64,000 bases of DNA from Bimuria novae-zelandiae CBS 107.79 (taxonomy: Eukaryota; Ascomycota; Dothideomycetes; Pleosporales; Didymosphaeriaceae). Positions 33,164 through 44,155 of this stretch are shown here, piece after piece (position 1 is the stretch's first letter; each line of letters starts with the position of its first letter). The translations under genes and the position numbers were made by a program. The notes under the pieces were generated by a model. The model was not told where the DNA came from and made no database searches. It worked only from the letters and a program-made list of their open reading frames with translations. The DNA is taken from assembly GCA_010015655.1 (NCBI GenBank), contig ML976798.1, forward strand, positions 13,540 through 77,539, given 5' to 3'.

Positions 33164-34390
33164 TCAATCATCTTCATAGTCGGAATCGCCCTCTGCTATA
33201 CGCTTTGCCGCTCTCTCCTCTTCCTCAACATATCTCGCTTCATCGGCAGAAGCAATCTCTTCTGGAGGGGTTTCTGATCGCTTCCTCTTCTTAACACCGG
33301 CGGGCAATGGATCCCTGCCAAGCGATCCTTTCTGGCGCACCTTTACCTCCGCTGCATTGAGAAATTCGCAAAGTTGTTGAGTAGGTACAATCAGCTCTCG
33401 ATCGAGGTTTCCCATCGATTCCCGCACTAATCCATTATGGGCGAAATCGCTGAGGTTCAACTGTAAGCCTGGATAATCAGTAGCGATTCCTTGCTCGTCA
33501 CGAAATATCTAACACTGTCAGGGATCATACGTAAATAGAGTCTTCAATAGGATAGTATACCTCGTCGGTAGCCTCTTGAACGACTTGTAGTTCATCTCCA
33601 TCAGCAGTATGGACCAGATGGGTTCGCCACGTCGATAACGCCGCCCTACGTGACCCTTTCTTGCCATATTCAATATCGAGGCCGACAACAACACGTATAT
33701 TTGCGTCCGAATCAAGCAGATAGTCTTCAGCTAGCCGGCCTAACCTCTTCTTCTTTTGTGAATATGCCACTTCGATCACAACTCCAGGGTACTGCGCGTC
33801 TTCGTGCCAGAAAGACGCATCGGGCTCGTGCTTCGAATCTCTGCCAGCGACGTTGTCGTGTACTGGAAAGTGTACTTCTGTGGAACGAGCTGGGAACAAC
33901 TTCTGGGCAAAACTCGCCGCCGTACCCAGGCCTTCACGAATCGATTTCAGCTGGCTAAATATGGCATCTTCAATGCGAGCCACAAACAGTTCGTGCACGG
34001 CCGTCGGCATGCGGACGACCAAACGATCACTCTCTGTGCTGTAATCATACCTGCATATCTTCATTGTCAGTAGCCATCAATTACGTTTCCGCAGCGCACG
34101 CACCGTATCTTGTCTTTGACGTATCCTAGCAAGTCCTCGTCCCGCCTCAATTGACGCTCTATCTCGTCGTATTCTCCTGCCGAAAGCTGGAACTCGGTCC
34201 ACGGCTCTCGCTTGAGGTGCCTTCCAGCCTGGATCTCTTTGAAAAGCGCGATAACTCGAGGGGCTTGCGCTAAAGGCTTCTCGTCGGTCGGCGGCGGCGT
34301 TAGAGGATGGGTTGCGAGACTTGACGGCGGTGTAGTGTGTGGGTCCTTTGTTATAGAGGCGTGCGACGGAGACATGTCCGAAGTGTGCAC
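33164..34390 (-). CDS. PD-(D/E)XK nuclease-like fungal protein
   Basis: Exons 34390-34104, 34050-33531 and 33460-33164 are joined by introns of 53 bp (GTGCGT to ATGCAG) and 70 bp (GTATGA to TTACAG). All phases agree, giving 367 residues. A Pro-rich leader is followed by a helical block (VIALFKEIQAGRHLKREPW), then RMPTAVHELFVARIED and a core resembling a restriction-endonuclease fold: HEPDASFWHEDAQYPG with VVIEVAYSQKKKRLG about 15 residues on, and IRVVVGLDIEYGKK. The tail is basic then acidic (KKRKRSETPP, EEEERAAKR). This multi-copy protein family is common in ascomycetes with no experimentally known role that I can cite. The nuclease assignment rests on the E-PD-(x)n-E pattern. The gene is not RIP-damaged although pogo sequence begins 210 bp upstream of its start. 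Confidence 0.8.
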
Positions 34391-35055
34391 CGCATTGCGA
34401 AGTTGCGTGATGGCTATCGCGCTGACGGGTCGTAGTTTGATGTCGGCGCGTTGGTTGACTCAGCAACAGCGCCAAGCATTCGCTGCTGCCGAGGCGAACC
34501 GGCCCCACTACCGTGTTTTATCAGATGACGCACAGCCATCACTTGGCGCACGCTCACCGCCAAATTTTCGACTTCTTCACCCTCTCATAACTACACCAAT
34601 ATGGACCCAATTGAGGCTGCGTTAGAGTCGCTAAAATCGCTGAATCCTAGAGAAACACCTAATTACACTATAGTTACAAAAAAGTATAGTTATAATTAAA
34701 CAACGCTATTAAAGCGCCACCGCAGGGTTTAAGGCACCTATGCTTAGCAAATTAATAATATACGCCTCCTTAACACCACGCAAGAGAAAGCTCTTATAAC
34801 TTATATTAATAACTTTTACTAACGAGGTCTACCGCCTACAAGATAAATAATATAGAATTTTGCCTTAGAAATAGCTAGAAGAACTGCTAGAAAATGCTAA
34901 GTTAACTACTTTATCGCTTAACATCGTATTAACCTTATATTATATTAGAGCTCTGGTATGGACGCGTCACGGCACAAAGCTAATTTAGCATTTAAATATA
35001 GCCTCTACTTTAAGCTTTTGGCGCAGAAGATCGAACAGTATAACGTAGAACTGTA

Positions 35056-36519
35056 CGGAGGTGCCTTTCAAAAGTCCTTGCCCACCTTGGCGAGCAGGGG
35101 TATACGCCACATTCCGAATTTAGACATATGTCCGATTATCTAAGTCTATGGAGATTCCTGCCCTCCTTGTACTCGTTGCCCCCTTCTAGCTCAATGATCT
35201 TCTTTATATGGACAGGAATACGCTCAATCCAAGCCTGTATCTTCTCCTGAGGTAGATCTCGCCAGCACTGCTCCCATGCACGGACAGCCTCTGCTCTACT
35301 CTTTGGCGCGCCTTTCNNNNNNNNNNNNNNNNNNNNNNNNNNNNNNNNNNNNNNNNNNNNNNNNNNNNNNNNNNNNNNNNNNNNNNNNNNNNNNNNNNNN
35401 NNNNNNNNNNNNNNNNNNNNNNNNNNNNNNNNNNNNNNNNNNNNNNNNNNNNNNNNNNNNNNNNNNNNNNNNNNNNNNNNNNNNNNNNNNNNNNNNNNNN
35501 NNNNNNNNNNNNNNNNNNNNNNNNNNNNNNNNNNNNNNNNNNNNNNNNNNNNNNNNNNNNNNNNNNNNNNNNNNNNNNNNNNNNNNNNNNNNNNNNNNNN
35601 NNNNNNNNNNNNNNNNNNNNNNNNNNNNNNNNNNNNNNNNNNNNNNNNNNNNNNNNNNNNNNNNNNNNNNNNNNNNNNNNNNNNNNNNNNNNNNNNNNNN
35701 NNNNNNNNNNNNNNNNNNNNNNNNNNNNNNNNNNNNNNNNNNNNNNNNNNNNNNNNNNNNNNNNNNNNNNNNNNNNNNNNNNNNNNNNNNNNNNNNNNNN
35801 NNNNNNNNNNNNNNNNNNNNNNNNNNNNNNNNNNNNNNNNNNNNNNNNNNNNNNNNNNNNNNNNNNNNNNNNNNNNNNNNNNNNNNNNNNNNNNNNNNNN
35901 NNNNNNNNNNNNNNNNNNNNNNNNNNNNNNNNNNNNNNNNNNNNNNNNNNNNNNNNGTCAATCCAGGCTTCCTCGTTGGTTTCGTCTTCTTGAAACCTGC
36001 CTTCCTTAGGATGCGCCAGACAGTTGCGGCGGAGATATTGAATCCTTCTTGGCTGAGCGCACCAGCGACGTCAGCGCAAGACTTCTCTCGTCCATAGCGG
36101 TCAGTGCGTACGCTGTTGACTACTTTCTGTGCAACTTCGTCCTGTTTTGAGGGCCTGCCAGATCGGTGGCTATCTTCAAGGTATTTGTTCAGAAGCTTAA
36201 GTAGCCGCTGGCATGGATCAAAGCCTCGTTCAATAGCTCGCGCGAATATTGAGTTAATTGTCCGCTTTAAAATCCCTGTTAGGCCAGTGATCTCGTCATT
36301 TGGCTTGCCAGTAGCCTTAAGAGTAATTATTAAAGCTCAAGTAGCAAGATCGTGAGGAGGCATAGCAAAGACTGTATCAATTAGAGAGCAAGTAGTATAG
36401 AGCAGTGTTGTGAGCTTGAGAAGCAAAGGCCACGTCAGCTCGGAGATGCTTCTGAATTCGGAATGTGGCGTATACCCCTGCTCGCCAAGGTGGGCAAGGA
36501 CTTTTGAAAGGCACCTCCG
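35056..36519 (-). mobile_element. Tc1-like transposon containing an assembly gap
   Basis: Inverted ends of about 65 bp (CGGAGGTGCCTTTCAAAAGT) occupy 35056-35120 and 36455-36519, with TA at 35054-35055 and 36520-36521. The minus strand encodes a Tc1-type transposase: from ATG 36363 an N-terminal region with one TGA stop (ninth codon), TGIFKRTINSIFARAIERG, HRSGRPSKQDEVAQKVV and WRILRKAGFKKTKPTRKPGL. On the other side of the gap come AVRAWEQCWRDLPQEKIQAW and IPVHIKKIIELEGGNEYKEG. The catalytic centre lies in the unsequenced gap, so integrity cannot be judged. It splits the pogo transposase of 34601-37713. Confidence 0.88.
35317..35956. other. assembly gap of 640 N
   Basis: Unresolved bases inside the Tc1-like element. 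Any frame drawn through this run is an artefact. The true length may differ. Confidence 0.99.
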
Positions 36520-37713
36520 TAATATATATATAATATAGATAAAAAAGGCTTCTTAATTAAAATACTATTAAAGATAAAGCGCATCTTCTCCCGCCGAAGA
36601 TATAAGGATAGCAGAGTAAAGCAAGTTATATAAGATAGTAATAAAGAGTAGATAATAATAATTATATATATTTACGCCGACAGCAGTGCTCTCACGCTAA
36701 CCTTAATTTACTAGGCTATTTTTAGTAATATACAAGACTTATAGCTTTAAGATTTCGACCTATAAGAGCATAACTATTTCTTTACTTCCTTAGCTAGTGG
36801 ATGGACGAACAACAAGATTGGCATATAATGGCTAAAATAAGTGTTTAATCGCGAGATAAAGGCAAAGGCGCGTCGCTCCTAGCGTCTCTTTATCCTTAAT
36901 AGCCATGGCTCCTATATAACGATAGAATTTATTAAGTATTATAATAAGAATTAAATTCTTTTGGCCATCTTTCCTCCTCACGCTACCTATACTCTCTAGC
37001 CACTTAACGTTTGCCTTTTTAAGCCTCTCTCTAGCGCATACTCCACCAAGCTCTTAGACTTTATGTATAGCTATTAAGGCCTTACCTCTATTACAAAGCG
37101 CGACTTCTTCTATATATTTTATCGCGCCTAGAATATAGCGTTTAAATATAAGACAATTATTAAGTCCTTTAAGGTCACTGGCCTCTCACTATTAAACGCA
37201 GAGGTAGTGTTACAAAAGTTTTAAAAGGCGGAAGCAAAGAGGCTATTGTCCTCTAAGAGTAGCTTATTAGTACTTAGCGCTTTAAATTAGAGAAAGATAG
37301 AGCGCTTGCTACGCGAGGTTGTTAAAAATACCTATTCTAAATACTTGCAGTAGCTCTCTTAGATAATCTATTATACAGCTATGCAGAAGTAGCTTCTCCA
37401 GCACGAAAATAACCGCCTTAAAGAAGCTCTTATTAATAAGAGAAAGCGGCGATAGCGTAATAAGCCTTTGCTACTTAAAGCACTGCTAGAGTATAATAGA
37501 GGCGCTGTTCTCTGGTCGCCTGCCAAAGTCTAAGACGCCCGAGATAGGCAGGCGTAGAAGGATGCCGACGAGCAGTTGCAATAACAACAGAAGGAGGAGA
37601 AACTTGCTCTACGAAAGTAGCAGAAAGAACAGAAACAAGCTATGCTTGAGGAGAGGAAGCGTATGAGGCTTGCCGCTAAAGAAATCCGCCTCCAGGAGTA
37701 GCGTAGTAAGGCT

Positions 37714-40700
37714 GTTGCAGTAGAAAAGATTGTGGAATTCTTCTGCTAGAGGGTGTACTATCTAGAAGCTACCGAGTATGTATGTGTACGAGCGTAAACA
37801 TCGCTAGTCCCAGATAGGTGTAGCCCTCTCAGAAAGGTGAGTGGCAACTAAGCAAGGGTAGGAGTAACCATCTTATCGAGTAAGAGCTATTAAACCGTCA
37901 CACACCCCCTCATCCTGTAGTTAATCTATAACGTAAGGATAAATCTCTCAAGTGTCCTTCTCTACCTTAAGAACCTTTGAACGAATATCTACTAAGTGTA
38001 ATTACTATACGAATTTGATATGCTTCTGTTAAGGAAGGATCTTTATTATGCTATTAGCTAGCATCTAGTTTATAGACTTTTATTAGACGTGGAGGCGATT
38101 CTCCTCGACCTCCTGGCGGATCTAGTTCTAATAGATATTAACGTGTTTAAGCTTAGTGCTAAGCTTGTCTATTTCTTTTATAACTATACCTACCGTCTAT
38201 TAGTTATCACACTAGATAATAGGCGTTTAGTTAAGCCTTAAAGAGAGTCCTTTAAATAGGCGGCACTACTCCTCTATCTCTAATCTAGCAAGTGATAGAG
38301 CGAGTAGCTCTGCTTTAGTCGTTGATTTTATAACAGTGCGTTATAGTGTTAACTTCTAGTCGATAGTCATGCTAAATAGCTAAAAGACGTATCCTTGAGA
38401 GCTTCGGCGCGTCTTAATATCGTCAGCAAAAGCGGCATCAGATGCCCTAAAGAAGATCAGATCGCGATAGTCCTGCGGTGTTACAAGATACTCCTAAATA
38501 CCTCCTTCGTCCACAGCTTGTGCCTGTAAGGCTCGATATTTCGTCTCAAGAATGTGACGCCACACCCTTCAAATAGATTCAATATGTGCTTAACCAGGAT
38601 TAGTCAAATGTAAGGCGTGGATGACGTGAGCGCGAGCCAGATCAGGTTAGGTATACTAAGTTAGGTAGGCAAGATAGCCTACAAGCTCTTAATAGGTCTT
38701 TATCCGAGCTTCGTTCGGTTTCTTAAAAGATTATTCCAAGTAGTTTACCAGCATAAGCACCTCTAAAGGGCGGCTAGTAGAAATAATATTATACTTAGTA
38801 GTAACCTTATTAATATAGGCGTCCTATACTAAGTAAATCGTGCGTATATTAGTGTCTCGAATAACGCGTATGCCTAAGAACTACTTAAGTTCTCTAAGAT
38901 ATTTTAGGCTATAATACTTATTAAGCTTCTTCTCGAACTCTTGGTGTAGATGTTTGTTTAATAGGTGGAAAGCCATAACAATATCGTTAACGTAGACAAA
39001 CATAATTAACTAGCTATTAACGTAGACGCATAGAAATCCTGGGATAGGCGTTAAGCCTAGAGACTTTAGTGTCCCTCTCAGGTCCTTATACCATAGGAGC
39101 GATAATTCTTTCAGTCCGTACAGGGCTCTCAGCACCTGTAGTAGCTCTCCATCCTTCTTGAAACCATTAGGTGTTTGAGCGTAAAGCTTTCGATCGAGTA
39201 TAGCGTTAAGAAACGCGTTTGGTACGTCGTACTAGAGTAGCTCCAACCCAAATTGATTAGCTATTACAACAAGTGCTTAAAATGTTCAGGCAGCTAGTGT
39301 AGCTGCGTATGTGTCTCTATACGGCTGTTATAGATCGCCACGGACGACAAGTCGTGCCTTAAATCGATAGAGGTAGCCGTCCTCGTCGAACTTGTATGTG
39401 AATACCCATATCAGGGGTAGCACCTCTGCATCAGCAGTCTCTATTGTTTATGTCGTCTTGGCGAAGCAGCCTTTACCCCAGATCTCGCAATACTCTTTTT
39501 GTGCAGCCTGTCGAAACTGCTCTCCAAACTAATAACAATCTAGCTCTTAATATGATCGCGGAGCTCTCGGAACCTAGGTGCGATGTATTTTCGTTATCAG
39601 CTCAGCCTTCAAGGCAGTTAAAAAAGCCTTAAGGTAGTTGCCAACTGATCCTCCGTACGAGATAGCGTGAGAGTGCCATCTCTCTAGTCCCTAGAGATCA
39701 GCGTTTTGTCGTGTACGTCGTGGGCCTTCGATAACATTCCCCGTGCTAAAATCGAGGTTTTGACGTCTAGGAGCGTTGTTCTGATATCGATCTAGTATAT
39801 AGCCTTCGAGCTGGGTAGCTGACAGCTCCTGTTGATCTGATGGGCCTGACGCTAAGTGTTCTGGAGTCAACAAGCCTCTGCCAGATTGTTCTAGTTAACT
39901 TGGCTCGATCTCCTCAGTATCCTCACCCCCCACCTGAGACTCAGAGAGCGCAGGTGCATCTTGGGTTTGTTGTCAATGTCGTTATTAAGTTATTAGCAAT
40001 TCTTCGATTGCTATATTGTTAGATTCGAGTTGTTCTAGAAATACTAGAAGCTTAATAACTTCTTTAATAAGCAATTCTTGTGCGTAGCCTTAAGGTCCTT
40101 TATAGAACCTTGTGGGCTCAAAAACAACGTCTCAAGTGCGTATAACCTGGTCCTTCGTGGGTAGCCAGATCCTGAAAATGTTGGTAGAGTCGTAGCCAAC
40201 GAGGTGGCCTATCAAAGCTCTTGATTTAAGCTTGTCCGCACGCTTCAGCGAGCGGTTAAGTATATAGGCTTAATAGCCTATTAGCTGCATGTGTTAAACC
40301 TTTAGTTACACCCCCCAGATAATCTCGTACGGTGTCTTCCATTATAGCGCTTCTGTAGGGGTCCGATTTAGCACGTATGCTGCTGTTCGAATCAGCTCGT
40401 AAGTCAGAGACTTTGGTAGTCCTGCCTAAATCCTCATGGCTCTTGCTCGGATAACAAGGAGCGATCCTGCTCGTTCTGCCAGTCCGTTTTGCTCCTCAGT
40501 GTACTCGGCTCGTGGCTCGTATCGGATACCAAGGTCTTTGCAGAGTTCTTCCAGAAAGTTCGGCGATGTGCCGTATCCACGGTCGTTGTCAGTTTTAATA
40601 GCAGTAACATCTTAAGCAAAGACGCGCTATATCTTGCGTATATTCTAAATAATCTATTGTCTTAAGAAGGGCTTTAATCGATTTAGAAATGTAGAAACTT

Positions 40701-42887
40701 CATGCCATTTTGAGTATTAGTTAACTAAGTGACCAGCCCATTAATCGTCGTTCAAGCAGGCTTCTCCTTGCGGTACTAATTAAATCACGTTAATCGCGAT
40801 GCGATAAAAAGGCTTCTTTGCTTAATCCTCTTATTATCTCTAAGATATCTATTTTGTTAATTTTGACTCTATACAGATTGCACAAAAATCGTCAGTGTCG
40901 CCTTTAACAACAATTCCGTTAACGTTCGCCATCAGACGTTCCATGGCCTTCTTGCCAGGATAACCCCATATCTGATAAGCTGTCTTTGCGTTAATAATCT
41001 GGTCTGGACGCGGAGCCTTTAACGGTCTGTAGGTGGTTCCAAATAATAATAAAGGCGTAGGCTTTAGACGGCAGGATACATCAGCATCTACTAGCTAATA
41101 ACCTCTATTATATTCTAAATATGCGAGTATCGTCTTTAGACTACCTCTGTATAGTAGGTCTTTCCCTAAATCAAAGTGTATATTGATCTTGCGGCAACGT
41201 GCCAGGCCAATAAGATTAGTAATAAACCCTTAGACGTAGGTAACATAGGTAAGTTCTAACGTCTTAATTCCTATTAGCGTCTTTACCTTAAGCTTTATGC
41301 TTCCCTAGGCAGTAATCTAAACGCGACCTATACTAGCGCCCACAAAATTAGTATTACTAGCGTCGTACTCCCTTATCTATCCTACCCAGTCTTCGCTGTT
41401 AATAACGTGGGTGTTAGAGCCAGGATCGAGTATCCATCAATTACTAAGTTTGTCAATATTGTCTTCCATACTGACTGCTGTATATAATAGCCTGTCCTCT
41501 GGCTTCATGCCATCGTCCATGGTTGACTGAGCTGAATCCTTATCAGCATCCTTGTATAGAGCGCGAAGCTCTTGGTTCTTGTGTAGAGCGCGAAGCTCTT
41601 CCTTCTCACATAGAGCGAGGAGCTCTTCGTTCTTGTCCTAGGACATAAATAGTACAGTGTTTGCGGTTAGTCTAGTAGGAGGGCTGCTATCGTCTATAGC
41701 GATATTCCCGTCCTATTGCTTTGCGCGCCATCTGTCAAGTGCCTTGTTAATCTTTTCTCTCAGGCCATGATCGGCGGCAAAGGCGGCATCCAGCTTCTTT
41801 TGGCCAACAGCATTAGTGTAGTTCTTTGGTCGTTTTGGATACTCGGCGTTGATTAACCAGCATTCGGTCCAGTAGTGTTTCAGGCCACATGGGCATTAAG
41901 GCTTGTCTTTATTGCCATCCTTCTTCTGCTACTGCTGAGGCTTAGCAGCGTCTAGTTCTGCAGCCATAGAGCTAAGTCCTATCGATATCGGTCGAACACG
42001 CTTAAGGTAGGTCGTGAATTTGCTAACGTAGTCTTCCACTAATAGAATGGCGGTGCTAGCATCCTCTAGGTCAATCAAGACTCGCAGGCCTAATATACCA
42101 TACTTAGGATTAATTGTTCTACAGGCGACAAGGAAATCTTCTTATACTCGAGATCTAGATGTCTTAGGTATACCTATAGCGATGCACATGTTAGTGACCT
42201 CCACCTAAGATCGTAGCCATTCTTCAACCTTCTTACTACGTGGCGGCGTCTAAAGGGCTTTGTATCGTGCAATAAGATCTCGTTAACATGTTACGTTAGA
42301 TAGTGCGAGATACTTCTTAAGCGTTATTAACTATTCGTGTAGGGTATCCTTATTCTTAATTAGGTAAAGGTGTCTTACAGCAATCGTTTTACTAATCTCT
42401 AAGTTAAATTCTACTAGAGCTTTCTTCTAACGCTTAAACTCGAGGTCCTTGCGTTCCCATCGCTCGTATTCCCACTAGTATAGCTTCTGCTAAGCAGCGG
42501 TAAGGTGAGCTATTAATATAGCTTGTTCGTTGTGATCCGTGAGTTGCGGTTCGGTTAGTGCCGTTAACGTAGGCAGGTCCGCTACTATCGTAGCAGGGTC
42601 CACGTACTGCCAGAGGTCGTTCTTCTGGGCAGTATCCTTTCGAATAAACAGCCATTTGTGCCAATCGTCGGCTCGATCGAGGACGATGGTCACTCGGGTG
42701 ACTGCGGGATCTGACTTAGTGGTCATTGTATAGGGTATCAGCGGCTCCGTACGGGTTATAGGTGCCAATTAATCGTTGCGAGCGTGCGAGCTTCAGTCGT
42801 GCGATCTTCTTCGCAATCTGTCGTAAGCTTAGTCGCAATCCGGGCTCATAACTGTTGCAGTAGAAAAGATTGTGGAATTCTTCTGCT
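37714..42887 (-). mobile_element. Ty1/Copia retrotransposon copy A, 5' LTR truncated
   Basis: The 3' LTR lies at 37714-37902 (ends with the complement of TGTGACGG). Only the last 34 bp of the 5' LTR remain (42854-42887). Minus-strand order is Copia-like: Gag start near 42768 (DDWHKWLFIRKDTAQKNDLW), a zinc knuckle near 41900 (CPCGLKHYWTEC), protease near 41430 (WILDPGSNTHV), integrase about 41200-40200 (EYTEEQNGLAERAGSLL), reverse transcriptase about 39500-38900 (LRALYGLKELSLLWYKDLR and YVNDIV for YVDDIV) and RNase H to about 38300. TAG stops and D-to-N changes show RIP. It is inserted into the pogo relic ending at 37713. Confidence 0.88.
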
Positions 42888-42898
42888 ATTATCGTTTC

Positions 42899-43164
42899 GG
42901 AAATACCTGCTCGACCCACAGAGCCAGCCAGTCATCGTCAATCCTTCCTTTTCTTGTATTTTCTTGAACGCAAAAAACTTAAATCTTCTAAAAAATTTAA
43001 GGGGGGTACTTATAACTCTATAGAAGCCCTTTATCTACTTTTAGTATATTATTATCCAAAGTTCCTTGTGTGGTGGAGAGAAAAGCGAAAAAAAGGAGAC
43101 CAGAACAGAAAATACGCGCAGTCTGATGAGAAATACGCCTTAAGTGGGTCGAGCAGGTATTTCC
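42899..43164. repeat. 21-bp inverted repeat around a 224-bp core
   Basis: Perfect arms at 42899-42919 and 43144-43164 (the latter begins GTGGGTCGAGCAGG). The core is AT-rich, includes runs of A and G, and encodes nothing recognisable. It sits between the truncated 5' LTR of Copia A and the next pogo element. It may be a short element or the paired terminal repeats of two different insertions. Confidence 0.7.
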
Positions 43165-44155
43165 AGAATCACCGATAGTTCGTCACAGGATACGATCGCC
43201 CGCACTCTCTGCCAGCGAAACCAGAGAGGTCTGGATACCACCGAGCAACGTACCGCTCGAAGGGAGTTGAAGGACGGTTCGAAGACAATAACGTGTCCGT
43301 GCACCCAATGCACGGATTCAGCCAATGCACGCCAAACACCATAAACGCTCTATTAGAAATAAGGCTGCAGAACCACCCACAAACAATATTATTATAAGAT
43401 TTTCTACTAGGATAGTAAATCGATAGCTGCGATTTATTTACACTATTTAAATCTATCTAGAAGCTTGACGTCGCGGCCACTCCGTGTGGATTTGGTTAGG
43501 GCAGCAGATGCGCCCTTTAAGGCCTCCCTAACATCTATAGCATTAACAACACGTTTCTGACGCTTTCTGCTCTATAGAGATAGCTGAGAAGCTTTTCTCT
43601 TACTCCTTTAGGATAGTTGTAGAGCCTTTTTAGCGTTATCGGCAGACTTCTAGGCAGTGCGCTAAGCTGCCTTTTTAGCTCTCTCCTTCTCCTTTGCCTT
43701 CTTTGCTGCCTCTCTCGCTGCACGCTTTTCTTACTAGATTTTCTCCTTATATAGCTTAGCTGCCTTCTTTAGCTCTGCTATCTTTGCTTTTTAAAGCTGC
43801 TATTGCTTATCCTCTTGCTTCTTAATTAATTAATAATAACGTGCCTCCCTTACTTTCCTTAGTAACTATAAAATAGCCCCACTATGATACTCCTAGCGCT
43901 GTTAAAGGTCTAGAGCTTTGCTCTTCTTATTACGCTTCTTCTTAATAGATAGCGCCTGCCTAAGCCCATCGTTGTCATGCTTAAGCAGCTTATTTTCAAC
44001 AGATAGGTGGTGGAGTGATTAACAAAGCTTCTATGTATCCTTACTACTTTGATTACTTACTACAGAGCGTACAAGCCTATCTATCTTTCTCCAGTCATGA
44101 TTGCTAAGCCCTGATAAGGAGCTATTGCCTGATTCTTGATCCTGGGTAAACCTAT

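Larger units (their letters stand above)
34601..37713 (+). pseudogene. RIP-degraded pogo transposase, cut by Tc1 and Copia
   Basis: The plus strand from ATG 34601 reads MDPIEAALESLKSLNPRE and the psq helix-turn-helix, then QEKALITYINNFY and GMDASRHKANLAFKYSLYF up to 35053. After the Tc1 insertion it resumes at 36522 with YNIDKKGFLI, LNSHGSYITIEFIKYY, a KSFKVTGLSLLNAEVVLQKF block and a long Lys/Gln/Glu coiled coil ending near 37713 at the Copia junction. Many TAG stops come from Gln and Trp codons. The catalytic Asp positions are partly Asn. The 3' terminal repeat was not found beyond the Copia element, so the element is truncated there. Confidence 0.85.

Noticed and set aside
35276..36097. 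Long frames on both strands through the N run
   Set aside because: They consist almost wholly of unknown residues and are artefacts of the assembly gap.
37714..42887. 34-bp flanking duplication of Copia A as a target-site duplication
   Set aside because: Copia duplications are about 5 bp, and the same sequence is part of both LTRs of copy B, so it is LTR sequence.
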